Source: Clostridia bacterium (lineage in GTDB: Bacteria; Bacillota; Clostridia; Oscillospirales; Acutalibacteraceae). From it: a stretch of DNA of 64,000 bases. The translations under genes were made by a program, and so were the position numbers. The notes under the pieces are model-generated. The model was not told the origin of the DNA. It saw only the letters and a program-made list of their open reading frames with translations, and made no database searches. Shown here piece after piece: positions 20,309 to 30,297 of the stretch (the first letter of the stretch is position 1; the number at the start of each line of letters is the position of its first letter). The DNA lies in the NCBI GenBank assembly GCA_900767025.1, contig CAAFXS010000105.1, forward strand, positions 1 to 64,000. Direction: 5' to 3'.

Positions 20309-21970
20309 ATGACAGAATACAACAAATTAGCTGATTTACTTTTTCCGAATATAGACAAAACACCCGATTATTACGAGGAGCTTTATCCTCAAAGAAATCT
20401 TAAAGATGGTGCAAGGGTAACGAGATTTGCACCAAGTCCCACAGGCTTTTTGCATTTCGGCAATCTTTACACCTGCTTTGCCGCTTACAGAACTGCCAAA
20501 TCAACCGACGGTGTTTTTTATGTAAGAGTTGAGGACACCGACCAAAAGCGGAAGGTTGAGGGAGCTATTGATGTTATGCTCAAGGGATTGGCGGTTTACG
20601 GAATCAATGCCGACGAGGGCGTTGTGGGTCAGGACAGAGAAACAGGCGAATACGGTCCTTACTGCCAAAGTGCAAGAAAGGATATTTATCAGTGTTATGC
20701 AAAGGTTCTTGTTGAACAGGGCTTGGCGTATCCTTGTTTCTGTTCGGCTGATGAGCTTAACGAAATTAGGGAATTCCAGGAAAACGAAAATATAAAAGGC
20801 TATTGGGGCAAATATGCAAAATGCCGTAATCTGACCTTTGAAGAAATAAAGGCAAATATTGACAGCGGTATGCTTTGGACTCTCCGTCTTAAATCACCCG
20901 GTGATACGGAAAAAAAGTGCTTTTTTGACGATATGATTAAGGGTAAAATTGAAATGCCCGAAAATGTTCAGGACATAGTTCTTCTTAAATCAGACGGAAT
21001 ACCGACCTATCACTTTGCACACGCAGTTGATGACCATTTGATGAGAACAACTCATGTTTTCCGTGGTGACGAGTGGATTTCATCAACACCTATCCATTTG
21101 CAGTTGTTCAGAGTTCTCGGCTTTAAGCCCCCAAAATATGCCCATATTGCTCCTATTATGAAGGAGGAAAACGGCGGCAAGCGCAAGCTTTCAAAGCGTA
21201 AGGACCCGGAGGCAGCCGTTACCTTCTATGCAGAGCAAGGCTATCCAATGGAGAGCGTAAACGAATATTTGATGACATTAGCTAATTCTAATTTTGAGGA
21301 TTGGAGAAAAACAAATAAGGACGCAAGCCTTGACGCTTTCCCCTTTAACATCAAAAAAATGTCGGTATCAGGTGCTTTGTTTGACATTGTTAAGCTCACC
21401 GATATTTCAAAAAATATCATAAGCCAAATGACTGCTCAAAAGGTATTTGACCTGTCATACGAATGGGCAAAGGAATATAATCCTAATCTTGCCTCTCTCT
21501 ATGAGCAGGACAAGGCTTATGCAACAGCGGTTTTGAATATCGACAGAGGTAACAAAAAGCCCAGAAAGGATATTGCCAAATGGTCCGACATTCCCGATTA
21601 CATCAGCTATATGTATGACGAAACCTTTAAAGAGGATTACACGCTGACAGGCAATGCCACACCCGAGCTTGCGGTTAAGGTGCTTGAGCTTTACAAAAAT
21701 GTTTTTGACATTAATGATGACAAGGACGGCTGGTTTGAAAAAATCAAGTCCATCTGCGAGCCGGTGGGTTGCACACCGAATGTTAAGGAATTTAAGCAAA
21801 ATCCCGATGTCTTCAGCGGTCATGTGGGCGATGTTTCCACCGTTATCCGTGTTGCTCTTACGGGCAGGACAAACACACCCGACCTTTTTGCCATAACAGC
21901 TCTGCTGGGTGAAAAGCGTGTCAGGGAAAGAATAGAAAAAGCAATCAGCTATTACAAGGAGGAGAAATAA
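20309..21970 (+). CDS. gltX: Glutamate--tRNA ligase
   Basis: 553-residue class I aminoacyl-tRNA synthetase that charges tRNA-Glu. HIGH-equivalent [12 protein letters not shown] (about 40-51), the [10 protein letters not shown] active-site segment, the [16 protein letters not shown] block, HVFRGDEWI, and a KMSKS-equivalent [10 protein letters not shown] (about 293-302). The C-terminal third is longer and less familiar than in the standard 480-residue form. ATG 20309 is used (AGGTGA, 5 nt upstream); a GTG at 20300 overlaps that site. The stop overlaps the glnS start by one base, so the two synthetases are translationally coupled. Confidence 0.93.
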   Translation: MTEYNKLADLLFPNIDKTPDYYEELYPQRNLKDGARVTRFAPSPTGFLHFGNLYTCFAAYRTAKSTDGVFYVRVEDTDQKRKVEGAIDVMLKGLAVYGINADEGVVGQDRETGEYGPYCQSARKDIYQCYAKVLVEQGLAYPCFCSADELNEIREFQENENIKGYWGKYAKCRNLTFEEIKANIDSGMLWTLRLKSPGDTEKKCFFDDMIKGKIEMPENVQDIVLLKSDGIPTYHFAHAVDDHLMRTTHVFRGDEWISSTPIHLQLFRVLGFKPPKYAHIAPIMKEENGGKRKLSKRKDPEAAVTFYAEQGYPMESVNEYLMTLANSNFEDWRKTNKDASLDAFPFNIKKMSVSGALFDIVKLTDISKNIISQMTAQKVFDLSYEWAKEYNPNLASLYEQDKAYATAVLNIDRGNKKPRKDIAKWSDIPDYISYMYDETFKEDYTLTGNATPELAVKVLELYKNVFDINDDKDGWFEKIKSICEPVGCTPNVKEFKQNPDVFSGHVGDVSTVIRVALTGRTNTPDLFAITALLGEKRVRERIEKAISYYKEEK

Positions 21971-23658
21971 TGGCAGAGGAAAAAATTACAGAATCAGCAG
22001 AAAAAGAGATTAACTCCAACTTCATCCACGATTTTATTGATGAGGATTTGGCAGAGGGTAAATATCAAAAAATCCAAACCCGTTTCCCTCCGGAGCCCAA
22101 CGGCTATCTTCACATAGGTCACGCCAAGGCTATATGCATTAATTTCGGTGTTAAGGAAAAGTATAAGGGTATTTGCAATCTCCGTCTTGATGACACAAAT
22201 CCCACTAAAGAGGATACCGAATATGTTGACGCAATTATGGAGGATATCAAGTGGCTTGGCTTTGACTGGGACAATGTTTACTACGCCAGCGACTATTTCG
22301 ATTTCCTTTATGAATGTGCAATAAAGCTTATCAAAAAGGGCAAGGCTTTTGTCTGCGAGCTTACTCCCGAGGAAATGAGGGAATACAGGGGAACCCTTAC
22401 ACAGCCGGGCAAAAATTCACCCTACCGTGACAGAAGTATTGAGGAAAACCTTGACCTGTTTGACAGGATGACAAAGGGTGAGTTCCCCGAGGGCAAAATG
22501 GTATTAAGGGCAAAGATTGATATGGCTTCGCCTAATCTTAATATGCGTGACCCTATTATTTACAGAATTATGTATGCTCATCATCACAGAACAGGTGACA
22601 AGTGGTGTGTTTATCCTATGTACGACTTCGCTCACCCCCTCAGCGATGCCTACGAAAGAGTTACTCATTCTCTTTGCTCCCTTGAATTTGAAAATCACAG
22701 ACCGCTTTACGACTGGTTTGTAAACGAGCTTATTGAATGGGAAAGACCAAGGCAGATTGAGTTTGCAAGGCTTAACCTTAACTACACCCTTACCTCAAAA
22801 AGAAAGTGCTTAAAGCTTGTTACCGACGGCATTGTTGACGGCTGGGATGACCCGAGAATGGCAACCCTCAGCGGTATGAGAAGAAGGGGCTATCCTGCCG
22901 AGGCTATCCGTGATTTCTGCGACAGAATAGGCGTTTCAAAGGCTTACAGCGTGGTTGATTTTGCTCTGCTTGAGGCTTGTGTTCGTGACCATTTGGGTGT
23001 AACATCACCAAGAGCAATGGCAGTAATTGACCCCATTAAGCTTGTTATTGACAATTATCCCGAGGATAAAACAGAGGATATTGAATGTGAGTATCATCCC
23101 GACCACCCTGAATACGGTAGCAGAACAATGCCGTTTTCAAAGGAGCTGTGGATTGAAAGAAATGACTTTATGATTGAGCCTATTAAAAAATACAGAAGGC
23201 TCTATCCCGGCAACGAGGTAAGACTTTACAAGGCTTATTTCGTAACCTGCACAGGCTATGACCTTGACGAAAACGGCGAGGTTACCTGTGTTCACTGCAC
23301 CTATGACCCTGAAACTCTGGGCGGTGACGCTCCTGACGGAAGAAAGGTTAAGGGTACAATTCACTGGGTATCTGCAAAGGAGAATGTGCCTGCTGAAATC
23401 AGGCTTTACGAAAGGCTCTTTGATGTGGAAAATCCCAGCGACGAGGAGGGTGTTTCCTCCTTTGAGGACAACCTTAACCCCGAGTCACTGACAGTTGTTA
23501 AGGGCTATGTTGAAAAAGCCTTGGCTGACTGTGAGGTTGGCGCAAAATATCAGTTTATGAGAAACGGATATTTCTGCAAGGACAGGGATTCAACGGCTGA
23601 AATGCCCGTGTTCAACAGAACGGTTGCACTGCGTGACAGCTTTAACAAAAAGAAATAA
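21970..23658 (+). CDS. glnS: Glutamine--tRNA ligase
   Basis: 562 residues. GlnRS signatures: [22 protein letters not shown] (HIGH motif HIGH at about 46-49), [13 protein letters not shown], the [26 protein letters not shown] block, and a KMSKS-equivalent TLTSKRKC, then beta-barrel anticodon-binding domains (about 345-550). The closest relatives of the GluRS family with a YPMYDFAHP block are GlnRS, which separates this from a second GluRS. It charges tRNA-Gln directly, bypassing the GatCAB amidotransferase route usual in Firmicutes. Overlaps gltX by one base; a bidirectional terminator follows. Confidence 0.95.
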   Translation: MAEEKITESAEKEINSNFIHDFIDEDLAEGKYQKIQTRFPPEPNGYLHIGHAKAICINFGVKEKYKGICNLRLDDTNPTKEDTEYVDAIMEDIKWLGFDWDNVYYASDYFDFLYECAIKLIKKGKAFVCELTPEEMREYRGTLTQPGKNSPYRDRSIEENLDLFDRMTKGEFPEGKMVLRAKIDMASPNLNMRDPIIYRIMYAHHHRTGDKWCVYPMYDFAHPLSDAYERVTHSLCSLEFENHRPLYDWFVNELIEWERPRQIEFARLNLNYTLTSKRKCLKLVTDGIVDGWDDPRMATLSGMRRRGYPAEAIRDFCDRIGVSKAYSVVDFALLEACVRDHLGVTSPRAMAVIDPIKLVIDNYPEDKTEDIECEYHPDHPEYGSRTMPFSKELWIERNDFMIEPIKKYRRLYPGNEVRLYKAYFVTCTGYDLDENGEVTCVHCTYDPETLGGDAPDGRKVKGTIHWVSAKENVPAEIRLYERLFDVENPSDEEGVSSFEDNLNPESLTVVKGYVEKALADCEVGAKYQFMRNGYFCKDRDSTAEMPVFNRTVALRDSFNKKK

Positions 23659-23663
23659 CAAGC

Positions 23664-23701
23664 AAAAAGCTCTGCTGACGGTTTTGTCAGCAGAGCTTTT
23701 T
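23664..23701. terminator. Bidirectional intrinsic terminator (glnS / DUF4091 gene)
   Basis: 16-bp stem AAAAAGCTCTGCTGAC / GTCAGCAGAGCTTTTT with a 6-nt loop, between convergent genes. Confidence 0.9.
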
Positions 23702-25295
23702 AGTTTTCACTGATTGCTTTATTAATTCTTTCTCTGACATCCTCAAGCCACTTTGCATTGTGAGGATATTCGCTGAAGGTAAGCGGTTTATCAAGCCCCT
23801 GCTCAACTATTGCAAGGGTTTTTTGCCTTCCGATTTTGCTTTCAAGCAGCTTTAATGCGCGCAAATCCTGTAAAGCGTCATAGAAAACATACAGCCTCAA
23901 TGAGTCAAGGGGCTCGCCCTTTTCACCGGGATAGACAACATAACTGTCGCCCGATGGGAATTTTCCTCCCGCGTCCGCCTCGGTAAAGGGGTCAACCTGT
24001 CTTTTTGAATACTGAGTATAATAGAAATTATATCCCCAGTGCAAAAAGCCCTTAACATCAAACTTGTAAAGCTGTAAGCCGATTACACGGTTGCGCTCCG
24101 ACGGCATTGCAAAAAGCCTGTTTGAAACATAGTGATTATTTTGTGACGAGCAGTAATAGGTCCAAAGCTCCGGCACTCTTCCTATAAATGAATTAATATG
24201 ATTGTTAGCCGGAATAGGTGTTTGTGTTTTACCGAATTTGTAAAGGAAATATGAGGACATAGCATCAATAACCTTAAAATTTTTAAAATTATTATGTACG
24301 ATTTTTGATGCACCTCTGTACGCACGCAGCATACCTGCCGAGGGCTCGTCGGAAACATGGAGAAAGCACCTTTCTCTAATTCCCTTTTTGTCAATATATT
24401 CACTAAACGCCTTGGCAAACTGCTTTAAAAACAGCTTGTATTCACCGCCTGTTGCCGAGGTGTCCCAGCCGAAAATCCGTTTTTCCGCACCGTTGACATC
24501 TGCAACAATTTTCGGCGCGTGGCGTGCGCCCCACTGGGTGAAGAAATGGCTCATTTCGTAATATTCAACATTACACCTGTCACACATTTCAAGCCATCTG
24601 TCAAGCTTTTCAAAGCCGAATTCATACTGATTTTCACCGATTACCTTAACATCAACAAGCTGAACGGTTGGCCTTTCGCCGCCGATTTTTGTATCAAGAG
24701 GAGGGGTGAAAAGCGGAGTTAAAACACAGTTCATTCCGTATTCAGTAGCACGGCGGAGAAAGCTTTCCGTCACCCTCCAATATTCATCGGAAAACGCCTC
24801 AAAGCCGTAATGACTCATAAGACAGTCGGTGTGGAGCCAGTTGGTGTAAATAAGCTCCTGCTTTGGCAGCAGTGCGTCAATAATATGAACCTTTACCGAA
24901 CACTCCGATCCTACACAAACATCGAACTCACCTGAAGGCAGATTGTCACCTGAAATCTGCACCCACACGGTATTTAGGCCGTCATATTCAGCAGTAAAGC
25001 AGTTGTCAATGGGCAAAAGCAAATCCGGGTAAGCGTCTCTTTTGTCGATATAATAATCATCGGCTTTGTCAGGCACGGAATAACCTCCGTTAATCATTTT
25101 TACATATGAAAATTTCAGATAATCCGATAAGGGTGAGTTAACGGAAAGCTCCACCCTTTCCCCTTTAACCGCATCGAAAACAAGCTGAAAGGATTTGACT
25201 TCATTTTTCAGCATTGAAAATTCACTTATTTCGGCTATGTTAACACTGTCGGGGAAAACCTTTTTCAGCGATGATACCGCAATTACCTTCTTCAT
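23700..25295 (-). CDS. DUF4091 domain-containing protein (putative glycoside hydrolase-like)
   Basis: 531 residues, no signal peptide. An N-terminal beta-rich region (about 1-135) is followed by a TIM-barrel-like region with YTNWLHTDC, RATEYGMNCVLTPLFTPP, YYEMSHFFTQWGARHAPKI and LHVSDEPS, then a C-terminal block with GFLHWGYNFYYTQ and PSGDSYVVYPGEKGEPLDSLR typical of DUF4091. The family is thought to be carbohydrate-active because of its fold and its frequent place in polysaccharide-use loci; the acidic residues in SDEPS and YEMSHF could be catalytic, but this is inference. Monocistronic, with its own promoter. Confidence 0.8.
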   Translation of the reverse strand: MKKVIAVSSLKKVFPDSVNIAEISEFSMLKNEVKSFQLVFDAVKGERVELSVNSPLSDYLKFSYVKMINGGYSVPDKADDYYIDKRDAYPDLLLPIDNCFTAEYDGLNTVWVQISGDNLPSGEFDVCVGSECSVKVHIIDALLPKQELIYTNWLHTDCLMSHYGFEAFSDEYWRVTESFLRRATEYGMNCVLTPLFTPPLDTKIGGERPTVQLVDVKVIGENQYEFGFEKLDRWLEMCDRCNVEYYEMSHFFTQWGARHAPKIVADVNGAEKRIFGWDTSATGGEYKLFLKQFAKAFSEYIDKKGIRERCFLHVSDEPSAGMLRAYRGASKIVHNNFKNFKVIDAMSSYFLYKFGKTQTPIPANNHINSFIGRVPELWTYYCSSQNNHYVSNRLFAMPSERNRVIGLQLYKFDVKGFLHWGYNFYYTQYSKRQVDPFTEADAGGKFPSGDSYVVYPGEKGEPLDSLRLYVFYDALQDLRALKLLESKIGRQKTLAIVEQGLDKPLTFSEYPHNAKWLEDVRERINKAISEN

Positions 25296-25327
25296 CTTTA
25301 TTCTCCTAATAAAAATCTATCGTCCTA

Positions 25328-25356
25328 ATTTTAACAGAGAAATCTTGATTTATCAA
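25328..25356 (-). promoter_or_regulatory. Sigma-A promoter of the DUF4091 gene
   Basis: Minus strand: TTGATA (25356-25351), 17-nt spacer, TAAAAT (25333-25328), 33 nt upstream of the start codon. Confidence 0.5.
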
Positions 25357-25395
25357 GTTATTGAGTAATTATAGGCAAAAGTCGGAAAATAGGTA

Positions 25396-28300
25396 TTATT
25401 TTTGAATTGTGATTATGGGATATTCGTATGTGCCTGCAGATGTACCGCTAAAGCCCTTGATAATACGAAAATCAATGGCGTTGATATAACCGTCGTGATT
25501 AAAATCGGCATAATCAAGATATGATGGGTCATCCTTTTGTGAGGAAATGATAAAGCTGAACATTTCAAGGTCATCATCGTCCACCCTGCCGTCCTTGTTG
25601 AAATCACAGCCAACAATGGTGATAGGTGTTTGATAATCAATATCCTCATCCTCAACAACGATACCAACAGTTCGTGTATAGCCGTAGGTATATCGTATTT
25701 CCGCAACATAGGAGCCTGTTTCAAGCTCAAGGGTGAATACGCCCTCATCATTTGTTGTAGCCACGGTGTTTCCGTCAATAACAACATCAGCTTTTCTGAC
25801 AGGAGCCTCCTGTTTGGTCATACCCTTGGTGTCATAAATCACCCTGCCTGTTACGGTATACACAGCCGTATCGGCACCGGGGCCCAAGGGCTCCGTGTAT
25901 TCGCAATAGGATTCACCGCATTTAGTGCAGGTGAACTGCTTAACGCCCCTTGTGGTTTCGGTAGGCTCAATATCTGCCGTAACTGCATAGCTATGACCTG
26001 TTGCGGTTTCGTGAATTTCCTCAAGAATTTCGGAGCAGTATTCACAAACGCCGATGATATATCCGTCATTTTCGCAGTCAGGCTCATACACAATTAGGTA
26101 GTCGGTTTCGCCGTGGCCGTCCCTGCATATATCCACAAACTGACCGTCTGCCTCAAGCTGTGCGTCGCACACCTCACCAAAGGCAACGGAGCTTGCATAG
26201 GTTGTGCAGTTAATATTGTTATTTTTTGCAAAGGTATAAGCAGCGGAGCCTACCGGGGTATGAATTGTTAAATAGCTTCTCCAGCCCGATAGCCACATTG
26301 TTTTAAGATTGGCCGCAGTTCTCCAAAGGAAAATATTTTGCATACTTTTGCAGCCGCCGAAAGCACTTTCGCCGACGGTATTAACTAACTTTGGAATAAC
26401 AATATTTTGCAGTGCAGTACAGTAATAGAATGTATAAGGCTCAATGGCGGTAATACGATTTGGCAAAACAACATACTCAAGGCTTGTGCAGCCGTCAAAG
26501 CAGTGAGAGCCTATGGTGTTAACCATACTCGGAAATTCAATGCTCATAAGATTTTCACACTTGTAAAAAGCATAATCAAGAACACTGCGAAGATTGTTGC
26601 TTAGGTCAATTCTTCTTAAATTTTCCATTTGTGCAAAGGCGTATTCCTGAATTTCAGTTACCGACTCAGGCAAGCCGATGAACATTGCAACAGAATTTTC
26701 AAAAGCACCCGAGCCTATGGTTTTTGTGCCGTCCTTAATAACAATTCTGTGAACATTCGGATTTGCAAGAACAAGGACATCATCGTAGTACAAATTATTT
26801 TCATAAACATACATATGCCTGTTTTCCGAGCTGACGGTAAAGACCTTCAGATATGTTAATTCAGGTGCAAAGGCTATATAGCTCAAATCAACATTTTTGC
26901 CGAAATGGATTGAGGTAATTTTTGTTTTGCTCTGCTTATAAACATCCTTAAAGCCTGAAAAATCGGGATTAACAACATCGTCGCCTGTGGCAAGCTCCAC
27001 GCCTGTTGAGCTTAAGCCTATGTTATAGAAGGAATCGTTAGCCCTTTTTGTATTTTCATCCCATTCCGTGTTAATAATTATCTGTGTGCAAAACGGCATT
27101 GCCGAAAAAGCAAGGCGCTCAATATTTCCTGTACCGCCGTTAAGTGTTATTTTCTTAACACCCACGCAGCTTGCAAATGCCTCACTTTTAATGTCAATAA
27201 CAGATTTGGGAATTATGATTTCCTCAAGTCCGGAGCACTGATAAAATGCTCTTGCACCGATAGTTAAAGCATTATCGTAATTAACCTCTTTTAACGAGGT
27301 ACAGTTTTCAAAGCAACCATGGGGTATTCCCTTACAGCCCTTTCCCAAGGTGGCTTTAACAAGACCACGGCAGTTTTTAAATGTATTATCGTAAATTGAT
27401 GTAACATTGTCAGGCAGATTAATCATTTTAAGGTTAGTACAATTTTCAAAGCCTCCCACAGCTGTAACCGTTTCGGCAAAATGAACATACCGAGGATTAA
27501 TCTGTGAAAAATCCGCAACGGCAATTTTTACACCCGAGCAAATATACAGTAAATCCACATCTAAATTTTCAACAGGTGTTCCGTCATTTAACCTGAACAC
27601 ACCGTCACCGCCTGAAAGATATCTGGTTTTGTCAGTGTCATAATTCACAGACTTAAAGGCATAGCTGCTGAGGTTATAAACACCCTGAACATAAAGCACT
27701 TTTGTGTCGGCATAGTAATGCCATTTGATAGAATTGCTGTCCTTCATATAGCCTGACAAATCCGCATTTTTGCTGTCGCCCAATGCAACAAGTGCATTTT
27801 CTTCGGCATACTTAAAGGCATTTGAATTAACAGATGCATCCACGGTAAGAGCATTTTCAACCACCGTTGCTTTGCGATAGTTAAAAATAATCAGGTTACC
27901 GTCAGCATCATAGCCAAAGGAATTATCAGCCCTGTTTGATGTGCTTTCGTAAATTGAAATATTATCGTTTTCAATTTTGATATTAATAAGGGCAGTGCAG
28001 TTTCCAAAGGCTCTTTTGCCAAGGGTGGCGACATTCTCACCAAGCCCAACAGAGGTTAAGCCGGTGTTGTAGAAGGCACCGTCGCAAATTTCCGTAACCG
28101 TGTCAGGCAGTTTAACGGAGGTTAAATTCCGACAGTTTGCAAAGGCATATGCACTGATTGATTTAATGGAGCAACCGCTTAAATCAATGGTGTTAATTTC
28201 AGAGCCGTAAAAGGCGTTTGCACCCATTGAGGTAATATTGCCCTTAATATTAACACTTTGCGCCTTGATATTTTTGAATGAGCCTGTGCCTATTGAGGTA

Positions 28301-30297
28301 AGAGTTGAGGGCAGTGAAACGCTGACGGTTTCGGCACCGCTTTCGCTGTAAAAAACATTATCGTCAACAGAGGTGATACCCTCCGTTATTATAAGTGCGT
28401 TTAGACCCTTGGAGGAGATAAAGCCTGCAATATTGAAAGCATTGCCGTTAAAATCCTTAAAGGTAGCCGTCAGCTTGCCGGTGCCGTTAATTATCAGCCT
28501 TTTTGAGTCTTGGTCATAAAGCCAGGTACCATTTTCCCAGGTGCCCTTGTTACATTCGGCATAATCCTCCTCATTGCCCGGATCAACATAGTCACCGAAG
28601 GCTATGAATTTGATACCGTATACCTCTGCATAGCCCTGTGCCGATGATTTTTCCTCACCGATAATTTCGGTAAGATAGGTTTTAGAATTATCATCACTCA
28701 GGCAAAAAGGATTATATTCTGTAAATCTTGTGCTTTTTTCGTTAAAAATCACTCTTGTTAAATTGATATCGTCACAAAATGCATATTTGTAAATTGTCTT
28801 TGTACCCTCAGGAATAATCAGTGAGTTTAAATTAAGGCAATTTGCAAAGGCATATTCATTGATGTAGTTAAGGCTGATGCCCTGAGCAAAATTAATCCTT
28901 TTTATTGCAGAGCCGTAAAAAGCATATCGTCCGATATTTGTTACGCTTTTGGGAATTGTGATTTCCTCCAAAGCCGACTCGCGAAAGCAAAAATCGGATA
29001 TTCTTGTTATGCTTTCAGGCAGAGTAACCCTTGTCAGCTTTTTACAGCATTCGAAAGCACCTGTTTCAATAAACACATTGGGGTTACCGAAAACTGCCTC
29101 TGTTATGCCTGAATATGCGAATGCGTTGCTACCCACATTTTCTACCGAAGCCGGCAATGGTGAAAAGGTTGTGTTTTCATCCATCCAAAATGCACTGGGA
29201 CCTATTTTTTTAATTTTGTCGGTAAACTCTATGTGCTTTAGCTTTGGACATTCACCGAAGCCTGATATATATGTTGTGTTTTCATTAAGCTTTACCGTTT
29301 CAAGATTAGTACATCCCCCAAATCCATTTACTGCAACAATATTTGTTTTTGTAAAATCCAGGGAGGTTATACCGTCACAGCCTGAAAATGCGGCGCCTTT
29401 TATTTCGGTAATGCTATCGCCGAGGAAATCAATAGAGGTTACATTTTTACAGTTTTCAAACATTCCTTCCGGAACATAGCTAAAGGAGTCGGGCAAATCA
29501 ATTTTTGAAACAAGAGTACCGCTTGCCGCATATGAACCGATTTCGGTAACAGACTCGGGGATAATCAGCTCTGAAATATTAGTATCCTCAAAAGCAGAAG
29601 CACCGATTGTTGTTACACCCTTTGGGATTTCAATTTCTTCAAGCTTTGAGCGAACGAACATACCCATGGATATTTCCGTCACTGCGGCAGGTATTTTAAA
29701 CCTTTTAATCTCGCTTACCCGGAATGCATAATCACCGATGGTTCTTACCGTGTCGGGTAACACAAGCTCGTCAAGAGGGAATTCCGCAAAGGCACGAGTT
29801 CCCACAGTCTCAAGTGCCGAGCCCTCCTCAAAGGTAACGGATTTCAGCTTTTTGTATACAACGCCTGAAATATGGGAATTAAAATTTTTAATGCTTTTGC
29901 CGAGAATAAGATGCTCAAAATTAAAGGTGCAGTATTGCTCCCTTTTCACACCGCCATCATCAATAATTGTATAAAGCGGGAGAGGTGCACGGTCAAAGTT
30001 ATAATTTATTCTTCCGTTTTCCCCGATTTCCCTGACTGCACCGTAAGCGTCACGGGTGCTTTCAATATTCACACCGTCCATATACACAGTGGAGGTTTCA
30101 GCATCATAGCTCCAGGTACAAAACTCATTTGTACCGCTTGCGCTTTGGTCATCAGGCAAATTAACAATATCCACATATTCATAGCCGTCATACCAGTCTA
30201 TATCCTCCAGCACAACTGCCAACGCCTCCATAGGTATTGCCGCTGTTATCATCATAAGCGCTAAAAACACCGCCATACACTTTTTTATGCGTTTCAT
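25396..30297 (-). CDS. Very large secreted BspA-like leucine-rich-repeat protein with C-terminal dockerin
   Basis: 1633 residues. A signal peptide covers about 1-28 (KRIKKCMAVFLALMMITAAIPMEALA). Most of the length is LRR_5/BspA-type repeats of about 23 residues (for example VTTIGASAFEDTNISELIIPESV), in several arrays separated by spacer domains. Near 1440-1530 there are two paired CxxC motifs (CEYCSE, CTKCGES); about 1490-1560 looks like a carboxypeptidase-regulatory/CNA_B-like beta domain; and 1564-1616 has two calcium-loop repeats (DFNKDGRVDDDDLEMF and DFNHDGYINAIDFRII) of a type I dockerin, which binds cohesin modules. It probably acts at the cell surface in adhesion or complex assembly. 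The start overlaps the upstream LRR gene by 4 nt. Confidence 0.92.
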   Translation of the reverse strand: MKRIKKCMAVFLALMMITAAIPMEALAVVLEDIDWYDGYEYVDIVNLPDDQSASGTNEFCTWSYDAETSTVYMDGVNIESTRDAYGAVREIGENGRINYNFDRAPLPLYTIIDDGGVKREQYCTFNFEHLILGKSIKNFNSHISGVVYKKLKSVTFEEGSALETVGTRAFAEFPLDELVLPDTVRTIGDYAFRVSEIKRFKIPAAVTEISMGMFVRSKLEEIEIPKGVTTIGASAFEDTNISELIIPESVTEIGSYAASGTLVSKIDLPDSFSYVPEGMFENCKNVTSIDFLGDSITEIKGAAFSGCDGITSLDFTKTNIVAVNGFGGCTNLETVKLNENTTYISGFGECPKLKHIEFTDKIKKIGPSAFWMDENTTFSPLPASVENVGSNAFAYSGITEAVFGNPNVFIETGAFECCKKLTRVTLPESITRISDFCFRESALEEITIPKSVTNIGRYAFYGSAIKRINFAQGISLNYINEYAFANCLNLNSLIIPEGTKTIYKYAFCDDINLTRVIFNEKSTRFTEYNPFCLSDDNSKTYLTEIIGEEKSSAQGYAEVYGIKFIAFGDYVDPGNEEDYAECNKGTWENGTWLYDQDSKRLIINGTGKLTATFKDFNGNAFNIAGFISSKGLNALIITEGITSVDDNVFYSESGAETVSVSLPSTLTSIGTGSFKNIKAQSVNIKGNITSMGANAFYGSEINTIDLSGCSIKSISAYAFANCRNLTSVKLPDTVTEICDGAFYNTGLTSVGLGENVATLGKRAFGNCTALINIKIENDNISIYESTSNRADNSFGYDADGNLIIFNYRKATVVENALTVDASVNSNAFKYAEENALVALGDSKNADLSGYMKDSNSIKWHYYADTKVLYVQGVYNLSSYAFKSVNYDTDKTRYLSGGDGVFRLNDGTPVENLDVDLLYICSGVKIAVADFSQINPRYVHFAETVTAVGGFENCTNLKMINLPDNVTSIYDNTFKNCRGLVKATLGKGCKGIPHGCFENCTSLKEVNYDNALTIGARAFYQCSGLEEIIIPKSVIDIKSEAFASCVGVKKITLNGGTGNIERLAFSAMPFCTQIIINTEWDENTKRANDSFYNIGLSSTGVELATGDDVVNPDFSGFKDVYKQSKTKITSIHFGKNVDLSYIAFAPELTYLKVFTVSSENRHMYVYENNLYYDDVLVLANPNVHRIVIKDGTKTIGSGAFENSVAMFIGLPESVTEIQEYAFAQMENLRRIDLSNNLRSVLDYAFYKCENLMSIEFPSMVNTIGSHCFDGCTSLEYVVLPNRITAIEPYTFYYCTALQNIVIPKLVNTVGESAFGGCKSMQNIFLWRTAANLKTMWLSGWRSYLTIHTPVGSAAYTFAKNNNINCTTYASSVAFGEVCDAQLEADGQFVDICRDGHGETDYLIVYEPDCENDGYIIGVCEYCSEILEEIHETATGHSYAVTADIEPTETTRGVKQFTCTKCGESYCEYTEPLGPGADTAVYTVTGRVIYDTKGMTKQEAPVRKADVVIDGNTVATTNDEGVFTLELETGSYVAEIRYTYGYTRTVGIVVEDEDIDYQTPITIVGCDFNKDGRVDDDDLEMFSFIISSQKDDPSYLDYADFNHDGYINAIDFRIIKGFSGTSAGTYEYPIITIQK

